Shown: positions 12,181 to 23,599 of the stretch, piece by piece
Layout: every line of letters begins with the position of its first letter
Position numbering within the stretch: the stretch's first letter is position 1
Source: Axinella damicornis
Lineage: Eukaryota > Porifera > Demospongiae > Axinellida > Axinellidae
DNA length: 64,000 nucleotides
Assembly (NCBI GenBank): GCA_963931865.1
Contig: OZ007515.1
Span: 6,384,493 to 6,448,492 of the forward strand
Direction of reading: 5' to 3'
Position numbers and translations under genes: made by a program
Notes under the pieces: generated by a model
What the model was told of the DNA's origin: nothing
The model's database searches: none
What the model saw: the letters and a program-made list of their open reading frames with translations, nothing else

Positions 12181-15100
12181 CCTAACCCTAAGGCCATGGG
12201 GGGTAGCCAAGGCCGTGGGGGATGGCCAAGGTTGTGGGGGCGATGCCATGGCCGTGGAGGCGTTGCCAAAGCCGTGGAGGCGTGGTCAAGGCTGTGGGGG
12301 TATGACCAAGGCTGTGGGGGCGTGGCAAAGGCCTTGGGGGCGTGGCCAAGGCCGTGAAGGCTAATCCTAACCCTTACCCTACGGCCTTGGGGGGTAGCTA
12401 AAGCCGTGTGGCATGCCAAGGCTGTGGGGGCGTGGCCAAGGCCGTGGAGGCGTTGCCAAGGCCGTGGGTGGGTGGCTAAGGCCATGGGGGCGTGGCAAAG
12501 GACGTTGGGGCGTGGCCAAGGCCTTGGGGTCGTGGCAAAGGCCGTGAGGGCTAACCCTAATCCTAACCCTAAGACCAAGGAGGCGTAGCCTAGGATGTGG
12601 GGTCATGGCCAAGGCCGTAGGGGTGGGGAAAAAGCCGTGAAGGGTGTGCGAAGCCAGTGGGGGCGTGGCCAAGACCGTGGGGGCGTGGCCAAGATCTTGG
12701 GTGTGTGGCCAAGGCCGTGGGGCGTAGCCAAGGCCTTGAGTGCGTGGGCAAGGTCGTGGGCGCGTCGCCAAGGCCGTGGGGGAGTGGCCAAGGCCTTGGG
12801 GGCGTGGCCAAGGCTGTGGGATCGTCGCCAAGACCGTGGGGGCGTAGTCAAGGCCTTAGGGGCGTGGCCAAGGTCGTGGGGCGTGACCAAGGCCTTGGGG
12901 GCGTGGCCAAGGCCGTGAGGGCTAACCCTAACCCTAACCCAAAGGCCGTGGGGGCGGAGCCAAGACCATGGGGGTATGGCCAAGGCCGCGGGGGCGTAGC
13001 CAAGGCCGTGGAGGCGTTGCCAAGGCCTTGGGGGCGTGGCCAAGGCCTTGGGGGCGTCGCCAAGGCCGTTGGGGCGTGGACAAGGCTGTGGGGTCGTTTC
13101 CAAGGCCGTGGGGGCGTGGCCAAAGCCTTGGGGGAGTGGCAAAGGCCGTGGGAGCGTGGCCAAGGCCTAAGGGGCGTGGCCAAGGCCGTGGGGGCGCGAC
13201 CAATGCCTTGGGGGCATGGCCAAGGCCGTTTGGGCGTTGCAAAGGCTGTGGGGGCGTCGCCAATTCCGTGGGGGCGTGGTCAAGGCCGTGGGGCCGTTTC
13301 CAAGGCCGTGAAAGCGTGGCCAAAGCCATGGTGGAGTGACCAAGGCCTTGGGGGCGTGGCCAAGGCCGAGGGGGCGTCGCCAACACGTAGGGCGTGGTCA
13401 AGGCCGTGGGGCCGTTTCCAAGGCCGTGGGGGTGTGGACAAAGCCTTGGGGGCGTGGCCAAGGTAGTGGGGGTGTGGCCAAGTCTTTGGAGGCGTGGCCA
13501 AGGACGTGGGGGCTAGGCTAAGTCAATGGGGGCGCGACCAAGTTTGTGGAGGCAAGGCCAAGGTTGTGTGGGCGTGGCCAAGGCCTTGGGGGCGTGGCCA
13601 AGGCCGTCAGGGCTAATCATAACCCTAACAATAAGGCCGTGGGGGCGTAGCCAAGGCCGTGGGGCATGGCCAAGGCCTTGGGGCGTGGCCAGGCCGTGGA
13701 GGCGTTACCAAGGCCTTGGGCTGTGGCTAAATGTGTGGGGGCGTGGCCAAGGCCGTGGGGGCGTGGCCAAGGACTTAGGGGCGTGGCCAAGGCCGTGGGA
13801 GCGTGACCAATGCCTTGGGGGCATGGCCAAGGTTGTGGGGGCGTTGCCAAGGCTGTGGGGGCGTCGCCAATGCCGTGGGGGCGTGGTCAAGGCCGTGGGG
13901 CCGTTTCCAAGGCCGTGCGGGCGTGGCCAAAGCCATGGTGAAGTGACCCAGGCCTTGGGGGCGTGGCCAAGGTCGAGGGGGCGTCGCCAACACGTAGGGC
14001 GTGGTCAAGGCCGTTGTGCCGTTTCCAAGGCCGTGGGGGTGTGGACAAAGCCTTGGGGGCGTGGCCAAGGCCGTGGGGGCGTGGCCAAGTCGCTGGAGCG
14101 TGGCCAAAGACGTGGGGGTTAGGCTAAGTCGGTGGGGGCGTGACCAAAGCCGTGGAGGCGAGGCCAAGGTCGTGTGGGCGTGGCCAAGGCCTTAGGGTCG
14201 TGGCCAAGGCCGTCAGGGCTAATCATAACCCTAACCATAAGGCCGTGGAGGCGTAGCCAAGGCCGTGGGGCATGGCCAAGGCCGTGGGGCGTGGCCAAGG
14301 CCGTGGAGGCGTTGCCAAAAGCGTTGGGGCGTTGCCAAGGCGGTGGGAGCGTTGGCAAGAACTTGGGGGCGTGGCCAAGGACTTGGGGGCGTGGCCAAGG
14401 CCGTGAGGGCTAACCTTAACCCTAACTCTAAGGCCGTGGATGCATAACTAAGGCTGTGGGGCATGGCCAAGGCCGTGGTGGCGTGGCCAAGGCCGTGGAG
14501 TGGTTGCCAAGCTCGTGGGGGCGTTGCCAAGGCCGTGTGGGCGTGGCCAAGATCTTGGGGGCGTGGCCAAGGCCGTGGAAGCTTGGCCAAGGCCTTGGGG
14601 GCGTTGCCAAGGTGGTGGGGGCGTCGCCAAGGCCGGGGGGGCGTGGTCAAGGCCGTGGTGCCGTTTCCAAAGCCGAGGGGGAGTGGCCAAAGCCTTGGGG
14701 GCGTGGCCAAGGCCGTGGGGGCGTGGAGAAGGCCTTTGGGGCGTGGCCAAACCCGTGGGGGCTAAGCCAAGGCCGTGGGGGCGTGGCCAAGGCCGTTGAG
14801 GCGTTGCCAAGGCCGTGGGGGCGTGACCAAGGCCGTGGGGGCGTGGCCAAGGCCTTGGAGCCTTGTCAAGGCCGTGAGGGCTAACCCTAACCCTAACCCT
14901 AAGGCCGTGGGGGCGTAGCCAAGGTCGTGGGGGATGGCCATGGCCGAGGGAGCGTGGCCAAGGCCGTGGAGGCGCTGCGGAGACCGTGGGGGCGTGGCGA
15001 AGGCCGTGTGAGTGTAGCCAAAGCCGTGGTGGCTTGGCCAAAGCCGTGGGAGCGTGGTCAAGGCTGTGGAGGCGTTGCCAAGGCCGTGGGGGCGTGGCAA

Positions 15101-15549
15101 AGGCCTTGGGGGCGTGGCCAAGGCCGTGAAGGCTAATCCTAACCTTACCCCTAAGGCCGTGGGGAGTAGCTAAAGCCGTGTGGCATGGCCAAGGCCGTGG
15201 GGGCGTGGCCAAGGTTGTGGAGGCGTTGCCAAGGCCGTGGGTGCGTGGCCAAGGCCGTAGGGGCGAGGCCAAGGACGTGGGGGCGTGGCCAAGGCCTTGG
15301 GGTCGTTGCAAAAGTTGTGAGGGCTAATTCTAACCCTAACCCTAAGACCGTGGAGGCGTAGCCTAGGATGTGGGGTCATGGCCGAGGCCGTGGGGGCGTG
15401 GCCAGGGCCGTGAAGGGTGTGCGAAGGCCGTGGGGGCGTGGCCAAGATCTTGGGTGCGTGGCCAAGGCCGTGGGGGCGTAGCCAAAGCCTTGGGTGCGTG
15501 GCCAAGGCCGTGGGAGCGTCGCCAAGGCCGTGGGGGCGTGGCTAAGGTC

Positions 15550-17345
15550 TTGGGGGCATGGCCAAGGCCATGGGGGCTTGGCCAAGGTTGTGGGGCGTGG
15601 TCAAGGCCATGGGGTCGTTTCCAAGGCCGTGGGGGCGTTGCCAAGGCCGTGGGGGAGTGGCCAAGGCCTTCGGGGCGTGGCCAAGGCTGTGGGCTCGTCG
15701 CCAAGACCTTGGGGGCGTGGCCAAGGACGTCAGGGCGTGGCCAAGGTCGTGGGGAGTAACCAAGGCCTTGTGGGCGTGGCAAAGGCCGTGAGGGCTAACC
15801 CTAACCCTAACCCAAAGGCCGTCAAGGCAGAGCCAAGGACGTGGGGGCGTGACCAAGGCCGTAGGTGCGTGGCCAACGCCTTGGGGGCTAGCCAAGGCCT
15901 TAAGGGCGTGGCCAAATGTGTGGGGGCGTGGCCAAGGCCGTGGGGGCGTGACCAAGGCCTTGGGGGCGTGGCCAAGGCCGTGGGGGCGTGACCAAGGCCC
16001 TGGGGGCATGGCCTAGGCCGTGGGGGCATTGTCAAGGCTGTGGGGGCGTCGCCAATGCCGTGGGGGTGTGGTCAAGGCCGTGGGGCCGTTTCGAAGGCCG
16101 TGGGGGCGTGGCCAAGGCCATGGTGGAGTGACCAAGGCTTTGGGGGCGTGGCCAAGGGCGTGGTCAAGGCCGTGGGACCGTTTCCAAGGCCGTAGGGGTG
16201 TGGACAAATTCTTGGGGGCGTGGCCAAGGCCGTGGGGGCGTGGCCAAGTTTTTGGGGAGTGGCCAAAGACGTGGGGGCTAGGCTAAGTTGGTTGGGGCGT
16301 GGCCAAGGCCGTGGAGGCGAGTCCAAGTTCGTGTGGGCGTGGCCAAGGCCTTGGGGGCGTGGCCAAGGCCGTCAGGGCTAATCATAACCCTAACTATAAG
16401 GCCGTGGGGGCGTAGCAAAGGCCGTGGGGCATGGCCAAAGCCGTGGGGGCGTGGCCAAGGCCGAGGGGTCGTGGCCAAGGCCTTGGGGGCATGGCCAAGG
16501 CCATGGGGGCTTGGCCAAGGTTGTGGGGCGTGGTCAAGGCCATGGGGTCGTTTCCAAGGCCGTGGGGGCGTTGCCAAGGCCGTGGGGAAGTGGCCAAGGC
16601 CTTCGGGGCGTGGCCAAGGCTGTGGGCCCGTCGCCAAGACCTTGGGGGCGTGGCCAAGGACGTCAGGGCGTGGCCAAGGTCGTGGGGCATAACCAAGGCC
16701 TTGTGGGCGTGGCAAAGGCCGTGAGGGCTAACCCTAACCCTAACCCAAAGGCCGTCGGGGCAGAGCCAAGGACGTGGGGGCGTGACCAAGGCCGTAGGTG
16801 CGTGGCCAATGCCTTGGGGGCTAGCCAAGGCCTTAAGGGCGTAGCCAAATGTGTGGGGGCGTGGCCAAGGCCGTGGGGGCGTGACCAAGGCCTTGGGGGC
16901 GTGGCCAAGGCCGTGGGGGCGTGACCAAGGCCCTGGGGGCATGGCCAAGGCCGTGGGGGCATTGTCAAGGCTGTGGGGGCGTCGCCAATGCCGTGGGGGC
17001 GTGGTCAAGGCCGTGGGGCCGTTTCGAAGGCCGTGGGGGCGTGGTCAAGGCCATGGTGGAGTGACCAAGGCTTTGGGGGCGTGGCCAAGGCCGTGGGGGT
17101 TTCGCCAACACGTAGGACGTGGTCAAGGCCGTGGGACCGTTTCCAAGGCCGTAGGGGTGTGGACAAATTCTTGGGGGTGTGTCCAAGGCCTTGGGGGCGT
17201 GGCCAAGTTTTTGGGGAGTGGCCAAAGACGGGGGGGCTAAGCTAAGTTGGTTGGGGCGTGGCCAAGGCCGTGGAGGCGAGTCCAAGTTCGTGTGGGCGTG
17301 GCCAAGGCCTTGGGGGCGTGGCCAAGGCCGTCAGGGCTAATCATA
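15550..17345. repeat. Tandem ~0.93-0.96-kb higher-order duplication within the satellite
   Basis: The odd leader CAAAGGCCGTC, following a telomeric tract, appears at about 15813 and again 933 bp later. The variant GCTAAGTTGGTTGGGG appears at 16282 and at 17241, an offset of 959. The copies differ by few substitutions, so the duplication looks recent relative to the array. Confidence 0.8.
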
Positions 17346-20300
17346 ACCCTAACTATAAGGCCGTGGGGGCGTAGCCAAGGCTGTGGGGCATGGCCAAAGC
17401 CGTGGGGGCGTGGCCAAGGCCGTGGAGGCATTGCCAAGGCCGTTGGGCCGTGGCCAAGGCAGTGGGAGCGTGGACAAGGACTTGGGGGGGTGGCCAAGGC
17501 CGTGAGGGCTAACCTAAACCCTGACTCTAAGGCTGTGGATGCATAGCTAAGGCTGTGGGGCATGGCCAAGGCCGTGGAGGCGTGGCCAAGGCCGTGGAGG
17601 GGTTGCCAAGCCCGTGGGGGTGTTGCCAAGGCCGTGTGGGCGTGGCCAAGATCTTGGGGGCGTGGCCAAGGCCATGGGAGCTTGGCAAAGGCCTTGGAAG
17701 CGTTGCCAAGGTTGTGGGGTCGTAGCCAAGGCCGTGGGGGCGTGGTCAAGGCCGCGGTGCCGTTTCCAAAGCCGTGGGGGAGTGGCCAAAGCCTTGGGTG
17801 TGTGGTCAAGGCCGTGGAGGGCGTTGCCAAGGCCTTGGGGGCGTGGCCACGGCCGTGGGGGCATGGCCAAGGCCGTAGGAGAGTGGAGGAGGCCTTGGGG
17901 GCGTGGCTAAACCCGTGGGTGCGTGACCAATGCCGTGGGGGCGTGGCCAAGGCCGTTGAGGCGTTGTCAAGGCCGTGGGGGCGTTGCCAAAGCCGTGGGG
18001 GCGTTGCCAAGGCCTTGGGGGCGTGGTCAAGGCCGTGAGGGCTATTCCTAACCCTAACCCTAAGGCCGTGGGGGCGTAGCCAAGGTCGTGGGGGATGGCC
18101 ATGGCCGAGGGAGCGTGGCCAAGGCCGTGGAGGCGTTGCCAAGGCAGTGGGGGCGTGGCGAAGGCCGTGGGAGCGTAGCCAAGGCCGTGGTGGCTTGGCC
18201 AAGGCCGTGGGAGCGTGGTTAAGGCCGTGGAGGCGTTGCCAAGGCCGTGGGGGCGTAGTGAAGGCCTTGGGGGCGTAGCCAAGGCCGTGAGATCGTGGCC
18301 AAAGCCTTGGGGGCGTGGCCACGTTGGTGGGGGTGTGGCCAAAGCCGCGGGAGCGTGGCCAAGGCCTTGGGAGCGTTGCCAAGGCCGTGGGGGTGTGGCC
18401 AAGGCCTTGGGGGCATGGCCAAGGCCTTGGGGGCGTGGCCAAGGCCGTGGAGGCATGGTCAAGGTTGTGGGGCAGTTTCCAAGGCTGTGGGGGCGTGGCC
18501 AAGGCCAAGGGGGCGAAACCAAGCCCTTGGGGGCTTGGCGAAGGACATGTGGCATCACCAAGGCCGTTGGGGCGTGGTCAAGCCGTGGGGCCGTTTCCAA
18601 GGCCGTGGGGGCGAGGACAAAGTCTTGGGGGCGTGGCCAAGGCCGTGGAGGCGTTGCCAAGGCCGTGGGGGGTGGCCAAGGCCGTGGGACCGTGGCCAAG
18701 TACGTGGGGGCGTGACCAAGCTCTTGGGGGCGTGGCAAATGCCGTGATGGCTAACCCTAACCCTAACCCTAAGGCCGTGGGGGCGTAGCCAAGACTGTGG
18801 GGGCATGGCCAAGGCCGTGGGGGCATGGCCAAAGCAGGGGTGGGGTTGCCAAGGCCGTGGGGGCGTGGCCAAAGCCGTGGGAGCGTGGCCAGGATCATGG
18901 GGGCGTGGCCAAAGCTGTGGGGGCGTGGCCAAGGCCTTGGGGGCGTGGCCAAGGCCGTGGGGGCTTCTCCAAGGCCGTGGGGGCGTGGTCAAGGCTGTCG
19001 GGCCGTTTCCAAGGCCGTGGCCAAACCCTTGGGGTCGTGGCCAAAGCCGTGGAGGCGTGGCAAGGTCCTTGGGGGCGTGGACAAGGCCTTGGGGCGTGGC
19101 CAACTGCCGTTGGGGCTAGGTCAAGGCCGTGGGGGTGTGGCCAAGGCAGTGGGGGCGTGGCCAAGGCCGTGGGAGCGTGGCCAAGGCCGTGGGGGCGTGG
19201 CCAAGGCCGTAAGGGCAAACCCTAACCCTAACTCTAAGGCCGTTGGGTCGTAGCCATGGCCGTGGGGCATGGCCAAGGCCCTGGGGACGTGGCCAAGGCG
19301 TTTCCAAGGCTGTGGGGGCGTAGCCAAGGCAGTGGGGGCGTGGCCAAGGCCGTGGGAGCGTAGTCAAGGCCTTGGGGGCGTGGTCAAGGCCATGAGGGCT
19401 AACCCTAACCTAACCCTAACCCTAGCCCTAAGGCCGTGGGGGTGTAGCCAAGGACGTGGGGGCATGGCCAAGGCCGTGGGGGCGTAGCCAAGGCCATGGG
19501 GGTATGGCCAAGGCCGTGGGGGCGTAGCCAAGGCCGTGGAGGCGTTGCCAAGGCCTTGGGGGCGTGGCCAAGGCCTTGGGGGCGTCGCCAAGGCCGTTGG
19601 GGCGTGGACAAGGCTGTGGGGCCGTTTCCAAGGCCGTGGGGGCGTGGCCAAAGCCTTGGGGGAGTGGCCAAGGCCGTGGGTGTGACCAAGGCCTTGGGGG
19701 CGTGGCCAAAGCCGTGGGGGAGTTGCCAATGCTTTGGGGGCGTGGCCAAGGCAGTGGGAGCGTGGCCAAGGCCGTGGGAGCGTGACCTATGGACGTGGGT
19801 GCGTGTCCAAGGCCTTGGGGGTGTGGCCAAGGCCGTGAGGGCGTTATCAAGGCCTTGGGAGTGTGGCCAAGGACGTGGGGGTTAGGCCAAGGCCGTGGGG
19901 GCGTGGGTAAGGCCGTGGGGGCGTGGTCAAGGCCGTGGGGGCGTGGCCAAGGCCTTGGGGGCGTGACCAAGGCGTGAGGGCTAACCCTAACCCTAACCCT
20001 AAGGCCGTGGGGCGTAGTCAAAGCCGTGGGGCATTGCCAAGGCCGTCAAGGCGTGCCCAAGGCCGTGGGAGAGTCGCCAAGGCCGTGGGGGCGTGATCAA
20101 GGCCGTGGGGACGTTTCCAAGGCCTTGGGGGCGTGGCCAAAGCCTTGGGGGCGCGGCCAAGGCCGTGGGGGCGTAGCAAAGGCTTTGGAGGCGGGGCCAA
20201 GGCCTTGGGGGCGTGGCCAAGGCCGTGGTGGCGTTGTCAGGGCCTTGGGGTCGTGGCCAAGGCCGTGGGGGCTAAGCCAAGGTCGTGGGGCCGCGGCCAA

Positions 20301-20479
20301 GGCTGTGGAGGCGTTGACAAGGCAGTGGGGGCGTGGTCAAGGCCGTGGGGGCGTGGACAAGACCTTAGGGGCACGGCCAAGGCCGTGGGGGCGTGGCCAA
20401 GGCCTTGGGTTCATGGCCAAGGCCGTAGGGGCGTGGCCAAGGCCGTGGGGGCGTGGTCAAAGCCGTGGGGCCGTTTCCA

Positions 20480-21690
20480 CGGTCGTGGGGGCGTGGCCAA
20501 GGCCGTGGGGGCGTTGTCAAGGCCTTGGGGGCGTGGCCAAGGCCGTGGGGTCGTGGCCAAGGCTGTGGAGGCGTTGCCAAGGCCGTGGGGGCGTGGTCAA
20601 GGCCGTTGGGGCGTGAACAAGGCCGTGGGGGCGTGGCCAAGGCCGTGAGGGCTAACCCTAACCCTAACCCTAAGCCCGTGTGGTGTAGTCAAGGTCGTGG
20701 GGCATTTCCAAGGCTGTGGAGGCGTGGCCAAGGCCGTGGGAGCGTAGCCAAGGTTTTGGGGGCGTGGCCAAGGCCGTGGGGGAGTTGCCAAGGCTGTGGG
20801 GGCGTGGTCAAGGCCGTGGGGCCGTTTCCAAGGCCGTGGGGGCGTGCCAAAGCCTTGGGAGCGCGGCCAAGGCCGTGTGGGCGTGGCCAAGGCCGTGGGG
20901 GCGTGGCCAAGCACTTGGGTGCGTGGCCAAGGCCGGGGGGGCTTCGCCAAGGCCGTTGGGGCATATTCAAGGCCGTGGGGCGGGTTCCACGGCAGTGGGA
21001 GCGGACAAAGTATTGGGGGCGTGGCCAAGGCCGTAGGGGCATGACCAAGGCTTTGGGGGCGTGGCCAAGGCCGTGAGGGCGTGGCCAAGCCGTGGGGGCG
21101 TTGTCAAGGCCTTGGGGGCGTGGCCAAGGCCGTGGGGTCGTGGCCAAGGCTGTGGAGGCATTGCCAAGGCCGTGGGGGCGTGGTCAAGGCCGTGGGGGCG
21201 TGGACAAGGCCGTGGGGGCGTGGCCAAGGCCTTGGGAGCGTGGCCAAGGCCGTGAGGGCTAACCCTAACCCTAACCCTAAGCCCGTGGGGTGTAGTCAAG
21301 GTCGTGGGGCATTTCCAAGGCCGTGGAGGCGTGGCCAAGGCCGTGGGAGCGTAGCCAAGGTTTTGGGGGCGTGGCCAAGGCCGTGGGGGAGTTGCCAAGG
21401 CTGTGGGGGCGTGGTCAAGGCCGTGGGGCCGTTTCCAAGGCCGTGGGGGCGTGGCCAAAGCCTTGGGAGCGCGGCCAAGGCCTTGTTGGCGTGGCCAAGG
21501 CTTTGGGGGCGTGGCCAAGGCCGTGGGGAGTTGCCAAGGCTGTGGGGGCGTGGTCAAGGCCGTGGGGCCGTTTCCAAGGCCGTGGGGGCGTGGCCAAAGC
21601 CTTGGGAGCGCGGCCAAGGCCGTGTGGGCGTGGCCAAGGCTTTGGGGGCGTGGCCAAGGCCTTGAGGTTGTTGCCAGGGCCGTTGGGGCG
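20480..21690. repeat. Tandem ~607-bp higher-order duplication within the satellite
   Basis: The telomeric tract followed by the rare leader AAGCCCGTGTGGTGTAGTC at 20651 recurs at 21258, where it reads AAGCCCGTGGGGTGTAGTC. The same order of variant 20-bp units follows in both copies. Confidence 0.75.
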
Positions 21691-23599
21691 TTGTCAAGGC
21701 CTTGGGGGCGTGGCCAAGGCCGTGGGGGCTAGGCCAAGGCCGTGGGGCGTGGCCAAGGCCGTGGAGGCGTTGATAAGGCCTTGGGGGCGTGGTCAAGGCC
21801 GTGGGGGCGTGGCCAAGGCCTTGTGGGCATTGCCAAGGCCGTGGGGCGTGGCCAAGGCCGTGGGGGGTGGCGAAGGCTTTTGGGGTGTGGCCTAGGCCGT
21901 GGGGGCTAGTCCAAGGTCGCAGGGGCGTTGCCAAGGCCGTGGAGGCGTTGCCAAGGCCGTGGGAGCGTTGCCAAGGCCGTGGGGCGTTGCCAAGGCCGTG
22001 GGGGCGTGGCCAAGGCCGTGGAGGCGTTTCCAAGGCAGTGGGGGCGTGTCAAAGGACGTGGGGCCTTGGCCAAGGCCTTGGGGGCGTGGCCAAGGCCGTG
22101 AGGGCTAACCCTAACCTTAACCCTTTTGCCATGTGGGCGTAGCCAAGGCCGTGGGGCATGGCCAAGGTCGTGGGGGCGTGGCCAAGGCTGTGGAGGCGTT
22201 TCCAAGGCTGTGGCGGCGTGGCCAAGGCTGTGTGGGCGTGGTCAAGGCCTTGGGGGCGTGGCCCAGGCCATGAGGGCTAACCCTACCTTAACCCGAAGGC
22301 CGTGGGGGCGTAGCCAAGGCTGTGGGGGAAGGGCCAAGGCTGTGGGGGCGTGGCTAAGGCCGTGGAGGGTTTGCCAAGGCCGTGGTGGCGTGGCCAATAT
22401 CTTGGGGGCGTGGCCAAAACCGTGGAGTCTAGGCCAAGGCCGTGGGGGCGTGGCAAAGGCCGTGGGGGCGTGACCAAGAATTTGGGGGCGTGGCCAAGGC
22501 CTTGAGGGATAACCCTAATCCTAACTATAGCCTTAAGGCCGTGGGGGCGTAGCCAAGGCCGTGGGGGCGTTGTCAAGGCCTTGGGGGCGTGGCCAAGGCC
22601 GTGGGGGCGTGGTCAAGCCATGGGGCCGTTTCCAAGTCCGTTGGGGCGTTGTCAAGGCCTTGGGGGCGTGGCCAAGGCCGTGGGGGCGTAGCCAAAGCCG
22701 TGGGGGCGTGGCCAAAGCCGTGGATGCGTTCCAAGGCCGCGGGGGCGTGGTCAAAGCCGTGTTGGCGTATCCAAGGCCGTGGGGGTGTGGCCAAGGCCTT
22801 GGGAGTGTGGCCAATGCCGTGGAGGCGTGGCCAAGGCCGTGTGGGCGTTGTCAAGGCCTTGGGGGCGTGGCCAAGGCGTGGGGTTAGGCCAAGGCCGTGG
22901 GGGCGTGGCCAAGGCCGTGGAGGCGTTGTCAAGGCCGTGGAAGCGTAGCCAAGGCCGTGGGGCGTTGCCAAGTCCGTGGGGGTGTGGCCAAGGCCTTGGG
23001 GGCGTGGCCAAGGCCGTGGGGGCGTCGCCAAGCCGTGGGGGCGTGGTCAAGGCCGTGGGGCCGTTTCCAAGGCCGTGGGGGCGTAGCCAACGCCTTGGGG
23101 GCGTGGCCAATATCGTGGGGGCGTGGCCAAGGCCGTGGGGGCTTTGTCAAGGCCTTGGGGGCGTGGCCAAGGTCGTGGAAGTATATCAAGGCCGTGGGGG
23201 CGTGGCCAAGGTTGTGGAGGCGTTGCCAAGGCCGTGGGGGCGTAGTCAAGGTCGTGGGGGCGTAGCCAAGACCGTGGCTAAGGCCTAGGGGCGTGGACAA
23301 GGCCGTGAGGGCTAACCCTAACCCTAACCCTAAGGCCGTGGGGGCATAGCCAATGCCGTGGGGTATGGCCAAGGCCGTGGGGGCGTGGCCAAGGCCGTGG
23401 AGGCGTTGCCAAGACCGTGGGGGCGTGGCCAAAGCCGTGGGGGCGTGACCAAAGACGTGGTGGCGTTGCCAAGGCCTTAGGGGCGTGGCCAACACCGTGA
23501 GGGCTAGCCCTAATCCTAACCCTAAAGCCGTGGGGGCGTAGCCAAGGCTGTGGGGGCATGGCCAAGGCCGTGGGGGCGTGGCCAAGGCCGTGAGGGCTT

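Larger units (their letters stand above)
1..23599. repeat. Subtelomeric 20-bp GC-rich satellite with interspersed telomeric tracts
   Basis: The whole stretch is a degenerate tandem array of a 20-bp unit, GGCCAAGGCCGTGGGGGCGT. Common variants replace CCGTG by CCTTG, TGGCC by TAGCC, or GGGGG by GGAGG. The period is exact over long runs: three copies fill each 60 bases in register. Short CCCTAA tracts interrupt it, for example near 764, 2085, 3020, 3745, 5730, 6509, 7951, 8845, 9794, 11008, 12920, 14878, 18749, 19397, 20650, 21258 and 23310. I count roughly 50, all CCCTAA on the plus strand. Each unit carries about two CpGs and strand-asymmetric G runs. Three units make 60 bp, so all frames tend to stay open and give Pro/Arg/Trp/His-rich or Gly/Ala/Lys/Trp-rich periodic peptides. 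I regard those as artefacts. No real gene is visible in this stretch. Confidence 0.95.

Noticed and set aside
355..23288. Dozens of long open frames giving Pro/Arg/Trp/His or Gly/Ala/Lys/Trp periodic proteins
   Set aside because: They follow the 20-bp satellite in all frames and both strands, start and stop at random units and have no splice or promoter context. They reflect stop-poor repeat composition.
1..23599. CRISPR-like regular repeats
   Set aside because: There are no unique spacers between conserved repeats; the repeats are contiguous 20-bp units with telomeric tracts, in a eukaryotic sequence with no cas genes.
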